A DNA stretch of 5,423 nt from Alphaproteobacteria bacterium (GCA_017353855.1 JAFMSA010000338.1:1-5423), one strand, 5' to 3'. Shown: positions 1-5,423, counted from the first letter of the stretch. Notes: generated by a model from the letters alone, not told the origin. Made by a program: numbers and translations.

Positions 1-293
1 GTCCCGGTTCGTAATCAGCAACGGCCTTCATATTGTAGGCTTGCGACAGAAACAGGGGAGGTCGACGAGCCGCGGATCGTTCCGCCCTAGGTGCGACAAC
101 ATCCGGTGCACACCACGATGCGTCTTTTGGCGGTCTTGCCAGTGTGCGCACGGATGACAGCTTGCGCCGCATGAAAGCCGGCCAGGTAGGCATCGCGACC
201 AGCATCTTCCCCGACGCCGGCGGCAAGGATGATGCGTGCGCGGGCAAGACAGTTGCGGACCTTGTCGAGCAGTTCGCTGATCTCCGGCGTCAC
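1..293 (-). pseudogene. HEPN-domain protein (HepT-like toxin partner), frameshifted and cut by the window edge
   Basis: The frame opens at a GTG (293-291) that overlaps the stop of the upstream nucleotidyltransferase as GTGA, so the two were translationally coupled. The first 48 or so residues (MTPEISELLDKVRNCLARAR..., then AGRDAYLAGFHAAQAVIRAH, TGKTAK) match HEPN proteins of PF05168 type. After TGKTAK the frame breaks at the T-run 125-128. The next frame continues the family pattern with THRGVHRMLSHLGRNDPRLV, and a second break at the G-run 55-58 shifts to LFLSQAYNMKAVADYEPG, which runs off the left edge. As read, translation ends at about 68 residues, while the family is usually 110-140. 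In known pairs the HEPN protein is an RNase toxin silenced by AMP transfer from its nucleotidyltransferase partner; that role is inferred here. Both breaks lie in homopolymers, so sequencing error is a possible alternative to true decay. Confidence 0.85.
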
Positions 294-655
294 AAATCGA
301 CGCCCTCGCGGCGAATTTCTCCCATTAGCCCTGTCGGGTTCCGGTACGCGCCTGCCGGGTACGGCTTCGCGTCGATGAAGGCCTCAGTGTCGGCGAGGAT
401 CTCGCTGCGCAGATCGGCCAAGCGATCCAGCTCGCGCCAGCGATCAGCAAGATCGCCCTCCCTGAGGTCTTTCAGGAACACCGCAACGTCGTAATCGGAA
501 TCATCGCCGGCCTCGCCGCGCGCGCGGGAGCCGAACAACACCACCCGCTTGATGCGGTTACCGTAAAGCCCATCGAGCGCAGCCCGAAAACGCCTCAAGA
601 TTGGATCGTTAGTAATTGCCGGCGACGTCACAGGAGATTCCGATGTCGGTGACAA
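290..655 (-). CDS. Minimal nucleotidyltransferase, MntA-like antitoxin of a MntA/HepT pair
   Basis: This is a single-domain DNA polymerase beta-type nucleotidyltransferase of up to 121 residues. The core is RVVLFGSRARGEAGDDSDYD: G42-S43, ten residues, then D54-x-D56, the GSx10DxD metal and nucleotide motif. The ending PTGLMGEIRREGVDL is typical of the family. In characterised MntA/HepT systems such an enzyme adds AMP to the HEPN toxin and neutralises it; here that is inferred from the motif and from the GTGA overlap with the HEPN gene. The start is uncertain because the frame has no ATG near its front. TTG at 655 gives the longest form and GTG at 631 is equally possible. Relatives usually begin near the ITNDP position, where this sequence has ATT (616-614). 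No clear ribosome binding site precedes any of these. The catalytic part is intact although its partner is broken. Confidence 0.88.
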   Translation of the reverse strand: MSPTSESPVTSPAITNDPILRRFRAALDGLYGNRIKRVVLFGSRARGEAGDDSDYDVAVFLKDLREGDLADRWRELDRLADLRSEILADTEAFIDAKPYPAGAYRNPTGLMGEIRREGVDL

Positions 656-731
656 CCAAAGCCCGTCGGCGTCCTTCGCGACGATCCGACGTTCCTCCCC
701 TGCCCGCAGGACGTTCCAGCGAGGTGGCGAG

Positions 732-1103
732 GCGCAAGGCCCACAGCGTTCGTTCGAGATTCAACTTAACCTGCCGGCCTTGGCGTTGGCGACCATGCCG
801 TGGAAGTAGCCGCCCGGTGAAGTTCGGAAATGCTCATCGTTCTTGGTGGAGACAATCGCGAGCGCCGCGGCTGCCAATTCGCGGCCCATGGTGAGACAGG
901 CGTCGCCCCAGAGGGATTTCGACACTCCGAGGTCCTGCCGCAGCCAGTCGGCAGCGTCGATGATGTCGGGCCAGGTCGGATCGAGTCGGCGCAACCGGCT
1001 TCAGCTTTGGCGTGAGGCGCACCAGTTCGTCCGGTCGGACACCATGTAGAACGCTCTTGTCCGGTCGCTTCGACGGTACCAGAGTGGGGGCTTGCGGATC
1101 AGA
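732..1103 (-). pseudogene. repC: RepC plasmid replication initiator, C-terminal remnant with frameshifts
   Basis: Three consecutive frames join into the C-terminal domain of RepC, the initiator of repABC plasmids. About 1103-996 encodes RSDPQAPTLVPSKRPDKSVL and HGVRPDELVRLTPKLKP. A frameshift near 995 leads to LRRLDPTWPDIIDAADWLRQ, DLGVSKSLWGDACLTMGREL and then the hallmark GGYFHGMVANAKAG (994-780). A second shift near 777 gives NLERTLWALR. Intact RepC proteins are about 400 residues; only the last 130 or so survive and the N-terminal DNA-binding half is absent. A fourth frame piece just upstream (about 1104-1172, DAAEWQTLARETEDLTGAET) may be a further part of the linker, but is less certain. 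RepC normally binds an origin inside its own gene, which would lie in the missing part. No repA or repB is present, so the replicon is not functional from this segment. Confidence 0.85.
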
Positions 1104-1221
1104 CCTCTCCCCGTCTCTGCCCCCGTGAGGTCCTCTGTTTCGCGGGCGAGGGTCTGCCACTCCGCAGCATCAAACTAGGAACTGGTGCAATTCACCGAGA
1201 TCGCGATGTTCGCGCCGCGCT

Positions 1222-1236
1222 CCTGCCTCAGGCAGG
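1222..1236. other. Perfect 6-bp inverted repeat, possible hairpin after the small reading frame
   Basis: CCTGCC and GGCAGG flank a three-base loop. On the minus strand the hairpin begins immediately after the TAA (1239-1237) that ends the repaired small reading frame upstream. No T-run follows on either strand, so a classical intrinsic terminator is not supported. Confidence 0.4.
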
Positions 1237-1368
1237 TTAGCGTGCAGTTTTGAACAAATCGTGAGGTGACCCCTCAATTCGTGCGGGTTGCCGTCCGATG
1301 TTAGCCAACGTGCGTTGGTTGGCCATGCCAATCGCCGTCATTCGGTCGGCATTGGCTTGGTTGGTTTG

Positions 1369-1384
1369 ATTTTGCATTTTGCAT
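1369..1384. repeat. 7-bp tandem duplication (ATTTTGC, about 2.3 copies)
   Basis: ATTTTGC occurs twice head to tail, followed by AT. The unit is not a multiple of three and falls inside the unrecognised small reading frame, where removing one copy restores a long open frame downstream. Confidence 0.85.
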
Positions 1385-1420
1385 GATGCCCATCAGGATT
1401 TGCTCGTTTTGCGCCCGTCT

Positions 1421-1436
1421 CTGCAGATCTGCAGAT
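1421..1436. repeat. 8-bp tandem duplication (CTGCAGAT x2) forming a 14-bp palindrome
   Basis: CTGCAGAT is repeated exactly twice. The duplication creates the perfect palindrome CTGCAGATCTGCAG (1421-1434). As an 8-bp insertion it breaks the minus-strand frame between QQMDLQ and RRAQNEQ; removing one copy rejoins them. Confidence 0.9.
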
Positions 1437-1586
1437 CCATCTGCTGGCGCTGTAAATCAAGCTGTACGGCTCCTCTGTTGTCACGAAGCTGCCCCGGCGC
1501 TGTCTCGGAAATTGCTCTGGACAGGGGCATGCCAACGAGTTGGATGGCTGATCTGATAGGCCGTCGGCGTCATGGCGCTCGGCTTG

Positions 1587-1855
1587 CTACCGATGCCGTG
1601 AGCCCTCTGACTCGACAACCTGGACATACTCGCAGCCGCAATAGGCGTCGGCTGACGCGGCGTGGAGATCGCAGCCAACGGCTTCCCCGGCAATGTATCG
1701 AGATGCAGCGGCACCGAGACGAGCATTCCTTGCCGGAAATGCCCCACTGAAGGCACGAAGATGGGTCGCCGCGTCAGCCCGGAGTAAAGCTGCGTCTCAG
1801 GCACGTGCTTGTGTTCGAGACCAAGGGCGTAAAGCTCGAAAGCCGGACCGCCATT
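1587..1855 (-). pseudogene. argC: ArgC (N-acetyl-gamma-glutamyl-phosphate reductase, type 2), C-terminal fragment
   Basis: The frame reads GGPAFELYALGLEHKHVPET, QLYSGLTRRPIFVPSVGHFR and QGMLVSVPLHLDTLPGKP, the conserved C-terminal domain of short (type-2) ArgC. The HKHVPE motif holding the active-site histidine is intact. After PGKP a one-base loss near 1677 shifts the frame; the next frame continues with DLHAASADAYCGCEYVQVVE before TAG at 1589-1587. ArgC reduces N-acetylglutamyl phosphate to the semialdehyde in arginine synthesis. Only about 85 of some 310 residues are present: the NAD(P)-binding domain and catalytic cysteine region are missing. The fragment has no start of its own and is fused in frame behind the cupin remnant. 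It cannot be a working enzyme. Its presence beside plasmid and intron pieces points to a rearrangement junction. Confidence 0.82.
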
Positions 1856-1862
1856 GCGTTCA

Positions 1863-2303
1863 TGGGCCTCCTTTGGCACCAGCAGGAAATAGAGCAGGGT
1901 CGATTGCTCGCCGTTTCCGGCGGTCGAACACGCGGTCGTCCCTCCGACGATCAGCACGCCCCCGCCGCCCGTGATGGTTTTGCGCTCACCGGTGGAGACG
2001 TCGGTCGATCCGTCAGTTGGTAGAGGATGCTGTTCCGACGCACCGAGAAGCTGATCTTTTGGGCCGGTGGAATCGGCACGCTCAGCGCCTTGAAGTAGAG
2101 GGGCGTGTTGTCGAGGGAGGTCAACATGGTCCCGGCCGCGACCGTCCGAGTGATCGCCCGTGCCGGTGGCGGAGTTCGCGCGGGGGCAGTGACGGCCAGG
2201 CCCGCCACCCTTAACAGCCCAATTGCGACGGCAAAGCGCTGCCGAGCTGTTGCATGTGAGCCAGCTGCGCGTGGCGGTGCTGACGGTGTCGGGATTTCGT
2301 CAT
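1863..2303 (-). pseudogene. Cupin-like exported protein, frameshifted and truncated, downstream of the oxidoreductase
   Basis: ATG 2303-2301 overlaps the TGA of the large oxidoreductase subunit as ATGA, so this was the third gene of that operon. Frame one (MTKSRHRQHRHAQLAHMQQL) breaks near 2238. Frame two resumes with a hydrophobic leader (RFAVAIGLLRVAGLAVTAPA), then TMLTSLDNTPLYFKALSVPI, PPAQKISFSVRRNSILYQL. A one-base loss near 2012-2016 leads to GSTDVSTGERKTI, GGGGVLIVGGTTA and NGEQSTLLYFLLVPKEA. The alternation of short beta-like strands with the order strand, glycine turn, GxVLIxGGTTA, LLYFLLVP resembles a cupin beta-barrel, though the usual metal-binding histidines are not seen. The cupin call rests on this pattern and on memory of similar proteins, not on a search. 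The sequence then runs in frame into the ArgC fragment near 1865-1840, so a second barrel, common in such proteins, is lost. Confidence 0.6.
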
Positions 2304-4555
2304 GCTAATGCCGCCTTTAGCCGCTGCGGGGTCAGCGGCGCGCGGCGTAGGCGCACGCCGGTGGCGTCGAAAACGGCGTTGGCGAGCGCCGCGGCAACCG
2401 GGCGGATCGAGCTCTCGCCGGCGCCAGCGGGCGGCAATTCGGGGCGGTTAATCAGCACGATGTCGACGGCTTCCGGCGTCTCGCTGATGTCGAGGATCGG
2501 GTAGGAGAGCCAGTCGGTGCTCGTGACCTTGGCGCGGTCGAAGGCGACCTCCTCCGTCAATGCCCGGCTGGTGCCCTGGACGACATTGCCTTCGATGCAG
2601 CGGCGCAGCCCGTCGGGGTTGATGATCAGCCCGCAATCATGCGCGACGGTGAACTTGCGCGCCCAGACCTTTCCAGTGCGGCGATCGATCTCGACCTCGG
2701 CCACGATCGCGACCACGGCACCCGAGCGCTGGGCATAGGCGATGCCGCGCCCACTCAAGGTGTCGCCGCTGCGGTCGGGCCGCGGCGACGGCCGCGGGTC
2801 CCATTGCGCGCGCTCGGCCGCCGCCTTGACGACGGCGATGTCGCGAGGCGCCTTCAAATAGCGAAGGCGAAACGCGAGCGGATCGGTGGCGGTCGCGGCG
2901 GCGATCTCGTCGATAAAGGATTCGCTGGCGAACTGGATCTGCGGGCCGACCGGGTCGCGCAGATGCGCGGTGCGTAATGGCGAGCCGCGGTCGAGCAACG
3001 GCGCGATCGTCTCCCAGGCCGACCGTTTGCTCGCAAAACCGTAAGATTCGGCAGGTACGCCAAAGCCCTGCAGCGACTTCAACGGCAGGCCCATGAGCTG
3101 GCCGGCGAGGCTGTAGCTCGGGTCGCTTTCATTGGTGTCGATGTCGATGCGCGAGAAGCCTTTGCTTTCGAAGACATAGCCGATCACCGCACCATCCTTG
3201 TCGAGCGCGGCGCGGGCACGATGTATCGAGGCCGGCCCCTTGGGGTCCCAGCCATGCCCTTCGTAGCGCATGCCCTGGACGCGGACCGGCCGGTCGACCG
3301 CCTTCGACAGCAGCGCCGCATCGATCCCGGCATCGCCGGCGTCGTTGCGCCCGTAGGAGCCGGGGCCCGGGACCCAGATCCCGTGGACCTTGTCCTGCGG
3401 CAGACCCAGCGCACGGGCGACTCCATCGCGCGCGAAGTGCGGCTTCTGCGAGCCGGTCCACAAGGTCGCCCGGTCTGCCCGCGCATCGACGACGGCGCAG
3501 GCCGGGCCCATGCTGGCATGCGACTGGAACGGCCATTCGTACTCCGCTTCGACGATGCGCGCCGCACTGGCAAAAGCCGGGTCAATCTCGCCCGTCGCGA
3601 CCGGCACCTCGCGTTTGACGACCGAGGCCTGGCGGATGTGGTCGTAGAGTGCCGCCATTTCGGGGAAGGGCGGCGCCGCTTCGGACCAGGTGACGTGCAG
3701 CCGCTCGACTGCCTGCACGGCGTCCCATTCGCGCTCGGCGACAATACCGACAAAGCCCTTGTCGCATACGACCCGGACACCAGGAAGATCTTGCACCGAG
3801 CCATCGTCGACCGCTACCGGCACCGCACCCGCGACGGGCGGCCGGATCATCCGGCCATGCAGCATCCCAGGCACCTTGATGTCGGTGACGTAGTCGAGCT
3901 TGCCGAACACCTTAGCCGGGACATCGAATCGAGGCGGCGATTGGCCGACGATCTTGTAGGCACTGGGCGGCTTAGGCTTCGCCTGGCCCTCGGCGACGAG
4001 ATCGTTGCCGATCTTGCCGTTCCAGGTCATCGCCAGATCGAAATAGCGGCCGCCGATTAGCTCGCCATAGCTGAGCTTGCGCGCAGGATCACCGCTGACC
4101 GCGACAACCCCATCCGTAACTTCGATCCGATCGGCTGGGACGCCGAGGCGCTGCGAAGCAAGCTCGACGAGCACGCGGCGCGCCTCGGCGGCGGCGTTGC
4201 GCAGCGGGATGCCCCCCTTCTGGATCCCGGTGCTGCCGCTGGCGCCGCCCTGGTTTACCGTCCAGGCGGTATCGCCCATCACAACATTGATCCGCTCGAA
4301 TGGTACGTCGAGCTCTTCGCCGACGATCTGGGCGATCGCGACATCGACCCCCTGGCCCATGTCCATCTTGCCGAAATAGGCGACGACATCGCCGTCCGCC
4401 TTGACGGCGAGCCAGCTGTCGAGCTGGTCGGGCGAGAGCGCTGGCTTTACGGGTTTGCCGATTTCGGCGGCGGCGACACCTGGGATGCCGATTGAGACGA
4501 CGAGAGCACCCGCGCCTTTAAAGACACTGCGACGGTCGATCGAGAATTGGGTCAT
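2300..4555 (-). CDS. Xanthine dehydrogenase family molybdopterin-binding subunit (IorB/NicB-like), Tat-exported
   Basis: This is the large catalytic subunit, 751 residues, complete, and of normal length for IorB-type proteins. A twin-arginine leader (RRSVFKG, residues 8-14, hydrophobic stretch, AAA cleavage site near residue 30) predicts export folded with cofactor. Family motifs in order are MGQG (66-69), GDTAWTVNQGGASGSTGI (94-111), GPGSYGRN (397-404) at the position where relatives carry a GGGFGRR-type cofactor loop, and GAGESS with the catalytic Glu714 near the C-terminus. The enzyme should hold molybdopterin cytosine dinucleotide and hydroxylate its substrate with water-derived oxygen, passing electrons to the [2Fe-2S] subunit encoded 10 bases upstream. 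IorB oxidises isoquinoline, NicB nicotinate and other relatives aldehydes; the substrate here cannot be told. No cytochrome domain, FAD subunit or XdhC-like maturation factor is in the window. The start is fixed by a strong ribosome binding site and by the Tat leader. Confidence 0.95.
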   Translation of the reverse strand: MTQFSIDRRSVFKGAGALVVSIGIPGVAAAEIGKPVKPALSPDQLDSWLAVKADGDVVAYFGKMDMGQGVDVAIAQIVGEELDVPFERINVVMGDTAWTVNQGGASGSTGIQKGGIPLRNAAAEARRVLVELASQRLGVPADRIEVTDGVVAVSGDPARKLSYGELIGGRYFDLAMTWNGKIGNDLVAEGQAKPKPPSAYKIVGQSPPRFDVPAKVFGKLDYVTDIKVPGMLHGRMIRPPVAGAVPVAVDDGSVQDLPGVRVVCDKGFVGIVAEREWDAVQAVERLHVTWSEAAPPFPEMAALYDHIRQASVVKREVPVATGEIDPAFASAARIVEAEYEWPFQSHASMGPACAVVDARADRATLWTGSQKPHFARDGVARALGLPQDKVHGIWVPGPGSYGRNDAGDAGIDAALLSKAVDRPVRVQGMRYEGHGWDPKGPASIHRARAALDKDGAVIGYVFESKGFSRIDIDTNESDPSYSLAGQLMGLPLKSLQGFGVPAESYGFASKRSAWETIAPLLDRGSPLRTAHLRDPVGPQIQFASESFIDEIAAATATDPLAFRLRYLKAPRDIAVVKAAAERAQWDPRPSPRPDRSGDTLSGRGIAYAQRSGAVVAIVAEVEIDRRTGKVWARKFTVAHDCGLIINPDGLRRCIEGNVVQGTSRALTEEVAFDRAKVTSTDWLSYPILDISETPEAVDIVLINRPELPPAGAGESSIRPVAAALANAVFDATGVRLRRAPLTPQRLKAALA

Positions 4556-4559
4556 CGCC

Positions 4560-4566
4560 CCTCCTT
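4560..4566 (-). promoter_or_regulatory. Ribosome binding site of the large subunit gene
   Basis: AAGGAGG lies four to five bases before the ATG at 4555 and shares its first base with the TAA stop of the [2Fe-2S] subunit (TAAAGGAGG). This supports the ATG chosen and tight translational linkage of the two subunits. Confidence 0.85.
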
Positions 4567-5030
4567 TACGCCGCCTGCGCCGCGCGCCTGACCGCGCGCA
4601 AGATCGCCATATGCGTCCCGCAGCGGCATTTGAGCCCGGACAGCCCGTCGCGGATCTGCTGCTCCGAGGGGTGGGGGGTGTCGCGTAACAACGCCGCCGC
4701 CGTCATGATCCAGCCATTCAGGCAATAGCCGCATTGCGGCACCTGCTCGGCGATGAAGGCCGCCTGCAGCCGGTGCGGATGTTCGGGCGTGCCGAGCCCG
4801 GCGAGGGTCATCACCTTGGTCCCGGCCGCCTGCGATACCGGCAGCGAGCACGACCGCGTTGGCGCGCCGTCGACATGGACGGTGCAGGCCCCGCATTGCG
4901 CGAGCCCACAGCCGAAATGCGGGTTACTGAGCCCGAGCTCGTTGCGCAGCACGTAAAGAAGCGGCGTATCCGGGGCCACCTCGACGGTTCGCGTCTCCCC
5001 GTTCAGCTCAAAGGCGATGCGTTCTGCCAT
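4566..5030 (-). CDS. (2Fe-2S)-binding small subunit of a molybdenum hydroxylase (IorA/NicA-like)
   Basis: The product of 154 residues has the full length and layout of the family. The N-terminal ferredoxin-like domain has C41, C46, C49 and C61 in GCGLAQCGACTVHVDG...RSC and binds the first [2Fe-2S] cluster. The C-terminal helical domain has QCGYC (C100, C103) and CRCG (C135, C137) for the second cluster near the molybdenum cofactor; Gln99 is the conserved contact with the pterin. It carries electrons from the large subunit, whose ATG follows 10 bases after this stop. It has no signal peptide, as expected if it is carried out with the Tat-tagged large subunit. The ATG at 5030 (MAERIAFELNG) is preferred over a GTG 75 bases upstream, because AGGAAGG sits eight bases before it and the extra residues do not resemble the family. 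The electron acceptor is unknown. Confidence 0.95.
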   Translation of the reverse strand: MAERIAFELNGETRTVEVAPDTPLLYVLRNELGLSNPHFGCGLAQCGACTVHVDGAPTRSCSLPVSQAAGTKVMTLAGLGTPEHPHRLQAAFIAEQVPQCGYCLNGWIMTAAALLRDTPHPSEQQIRDGLSGLKCRCGTHMAILRAVRRAAQAA

Positions 5031-5038
5031 TTCGAACC

Positions 5039-5045
5039 CCTTCCT
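5039..5045 (-). promoter_or_regulatory. Ribosome binding site deciding the small subunit start
   Basis: AGGAAGG is placed eight bases before the ATG at 5030-5028 on the minus strand. This favours that start over the longer GTG form at 5105. Confidence 0.75.
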
Positions 5046-5171
5046 GATAACGGGATGTCGCGATCGGTCGGATGTGAGGTTAACATACGGATGCCAGCGG
5101 TTCACGGTCTTAGGGGTCCGTCGGTAGGCCTTGAATTCAGCGGTTTCGGCCGCGCGCTCGGGGCTATCATG

Positions 5172-5423
5172 TCATGAGCGGTCGGAGGCGCTGGACGGAT
5201 TTCGCTCGGCCGACGCGAGAACCCATGGCTTCCAGCTCGCGGCCATCGGCAGGATCGCATCGGCATAGTTAACGACGTGTGCTCGGTAGATCTCCCCCCG
5301 CGCGGTGCCGCGCCAATGCTTCAGGAATCGGTTCATGTACAGATTGGCGAGCAGCGGGGCTCGGGCAACCAAGCGATCGCGCGGCCGTGGGGTCCGCTGC
5401 ACACCACATCGTCGAGAAGCTCC
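5172..5423 (-). pseudogene. Group II intron reverse transcriptase/maturase fragment (LtrA-like), broken at the YADD box
   Basis: The stretch PLLANLYMNRFLKHWR (about 5357-5310) followed by RGEIYRAHVVNYAD (to 5259) is the reverse transcriptase palm of bacterial group II intron proteins. In intact relatives it continues YADDFVILSRG. Here the frame is lost after the first aspartate of YADD and shows ILP followed by unrelated residues. The region just before PLLAN, normally GTPQGG, is also degraded to RTPRPRDRLVARA. A different frame further on (5202-5182) reads KSVQRLR, which resembles the segment about 70-100 residues downstream in relatives and suggests an internal deletion; this is weak. The fragment's 5' side lies beyond the right edge. 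No maturase domain, endonuclease domain or intron domain V follows, so it cannot move on its own. Confidence 0.85.

Larger units (their letters stand above)
1237..1530 (-). pseudogene. Unrecognised small reading frame interrupted by two short tandem duplications
   Basis: From ATG 1530-1528 the frame reads MPLSRAISETAPGQLRDNRG, AVQLDLQRQQMDLQ and then leaves frame at an 8-bp tandem duplication (1421-1436), meeting TGA soon after. Collapsing one 8-bp copy continues with RRAQNEQILMGIMQN. Collapsing also a 7-bp tandem duplication (1369-1384) gives QTNQANADRMTAIGMANQRT and LANIGRQPARIEGSPHDLFK, ending TAR and TAA at 1239-1237. The repaired product would be 92 residues, hydrophilic, Gln/Asn-rich in the middle and probably helical, with no signal peptide or membrane segment. 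I do not recognise the family. Codons are less GC-biased than in the oxidoreductase genes, which hints at a foreign source. No ribosome binding site precedes the ATG, and the frame may continue upstream through another shift (MTPTAYQIS from 1573). It may simply be non-coding DNA; coding is an inference. Confidence 0.35.

Noticed and set aside
1173..1221. Short frame ending NIAISVNCTSS before a TAG on the minus strand, considered as the C-terminus of a lost gene
   Set aside because: It is too short and I do not recognise the family, so no call is made.
1262..1276. Inverted repeat TGAGG-TGACC-CCTCA considered as an insertion sequence end
   Set aside because: There is no matching partner end, no target duplication and no transposase nearby; five-base arms are expected by chance.
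1305..1356. Palindrome CCAACG-TG-CGTTGG and the imperfect hairpin from 1327 to 1356, considered as a terminator or operator
   Set aside because: The first has a two-base loop, neither is followed by a T-run, and both fall inside the possible small reading frame, so no regulatory role is supported.
1379..1974. Plus-strand open frames opposite the ArgC and cupin remnants
   Set aside because: They are Arg-rich shadow translations of minus-strand sequence that clearly belongs to ArgC and the cupin-like gene.
3221..4060. Plus-strand open frame of 279 codons
   Set aside because: It lies wholly antisense to the conserved molybdopterin subunit, is rich in Arg, Asp and Pro as expected for a GC-rich shadow frame, and has no recognisable motif.
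5031..5105. GTG-initiated N-terminal extension of the small iron-sulfur subunit
   Set aside because: The extra 25 residues do not resemble the family, while an AGGAAGG ribosome binding site sits well placed before the internal ATG at 5030.
5046..5171. Promoter for the oxidoreductase operon, including a TGGCAT-containing stretch resembling a sigma-54 site
   Set aside because: The TGGCAT lacks the downstream GC element at the required spacing, and no convincing -35/-10 pair was visible on the minus strand.

Overview
The window looks like a decaying accessory or plasmid-derived segment of an alphaproteobacterium, probably of the Rhizobiales type. It is GC-rich, and every recognisable gene lies on the minus strand. 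The clues are a remnant of RepC, the initiator of repABC replicons, which are typical of alphaproteobacterial plasmids and megaplasmids; a bacterial group II intron reverse transcriptase fragment; and a two-subunit molybdenum hydroxylase with a Tat leader. The assignment is an inference from protein families and not a species call.

Layout from right to left, following transcription. At 5172-5423 is a broken group II intron reverse transcriptase that ends abruptly at its catalytic YADD box. At 4566-5030 and 2300-4555 is an intact operon for an IorAB/NicAB-like oxidoreductase: a small [2Fe-2S] subunit and a large molybdopterin-cytosine-dinucleotide subunit with a Tat signal. A cupin-like secreted protein overlaps the end of the large subunit gene by ATGA, but it carries two frameshifts and breaks off near 1863. 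It runs in frame into a C-terminal fragment of type-2 ArgC (1587-1855), which has its own frameshift. At 1237-1530 is an unrecognised small reading frame interrupted by an 8-bp and a 7-bp tandem duplication. At 732-1103 is the C-terminal part of RepC with at least two frameshifts. At the left edge is a MntA/HepT-type pair: an apparently intact minimal nucleotidyltransferase (290-655), whose GTGA overlap leads into a HEPN partner with two frameshifts (1-293).

The contrast is the main message. About 2.7 kb of the oxidoreductase operon and the nucleotidyltransferase are open and complete, while almost everything else is a fragment or frameshifted. The most economical reading is a junction zone where plasmid, mobile-intron and chromosomal pieces were stitched together and are eroding. 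An assembly with uncorrected indels is the alternative for some breaks. The oxidoreductase subunits should form a periplasmic heterodimer that hydroxylates an N-heteroaromatic or aldehyde-like substrate; the substrate cannot be read from the sequence. I found no CRISPR array, tRNA, rRNA or complete insertion sequence, and no convincing new multi-gene system.
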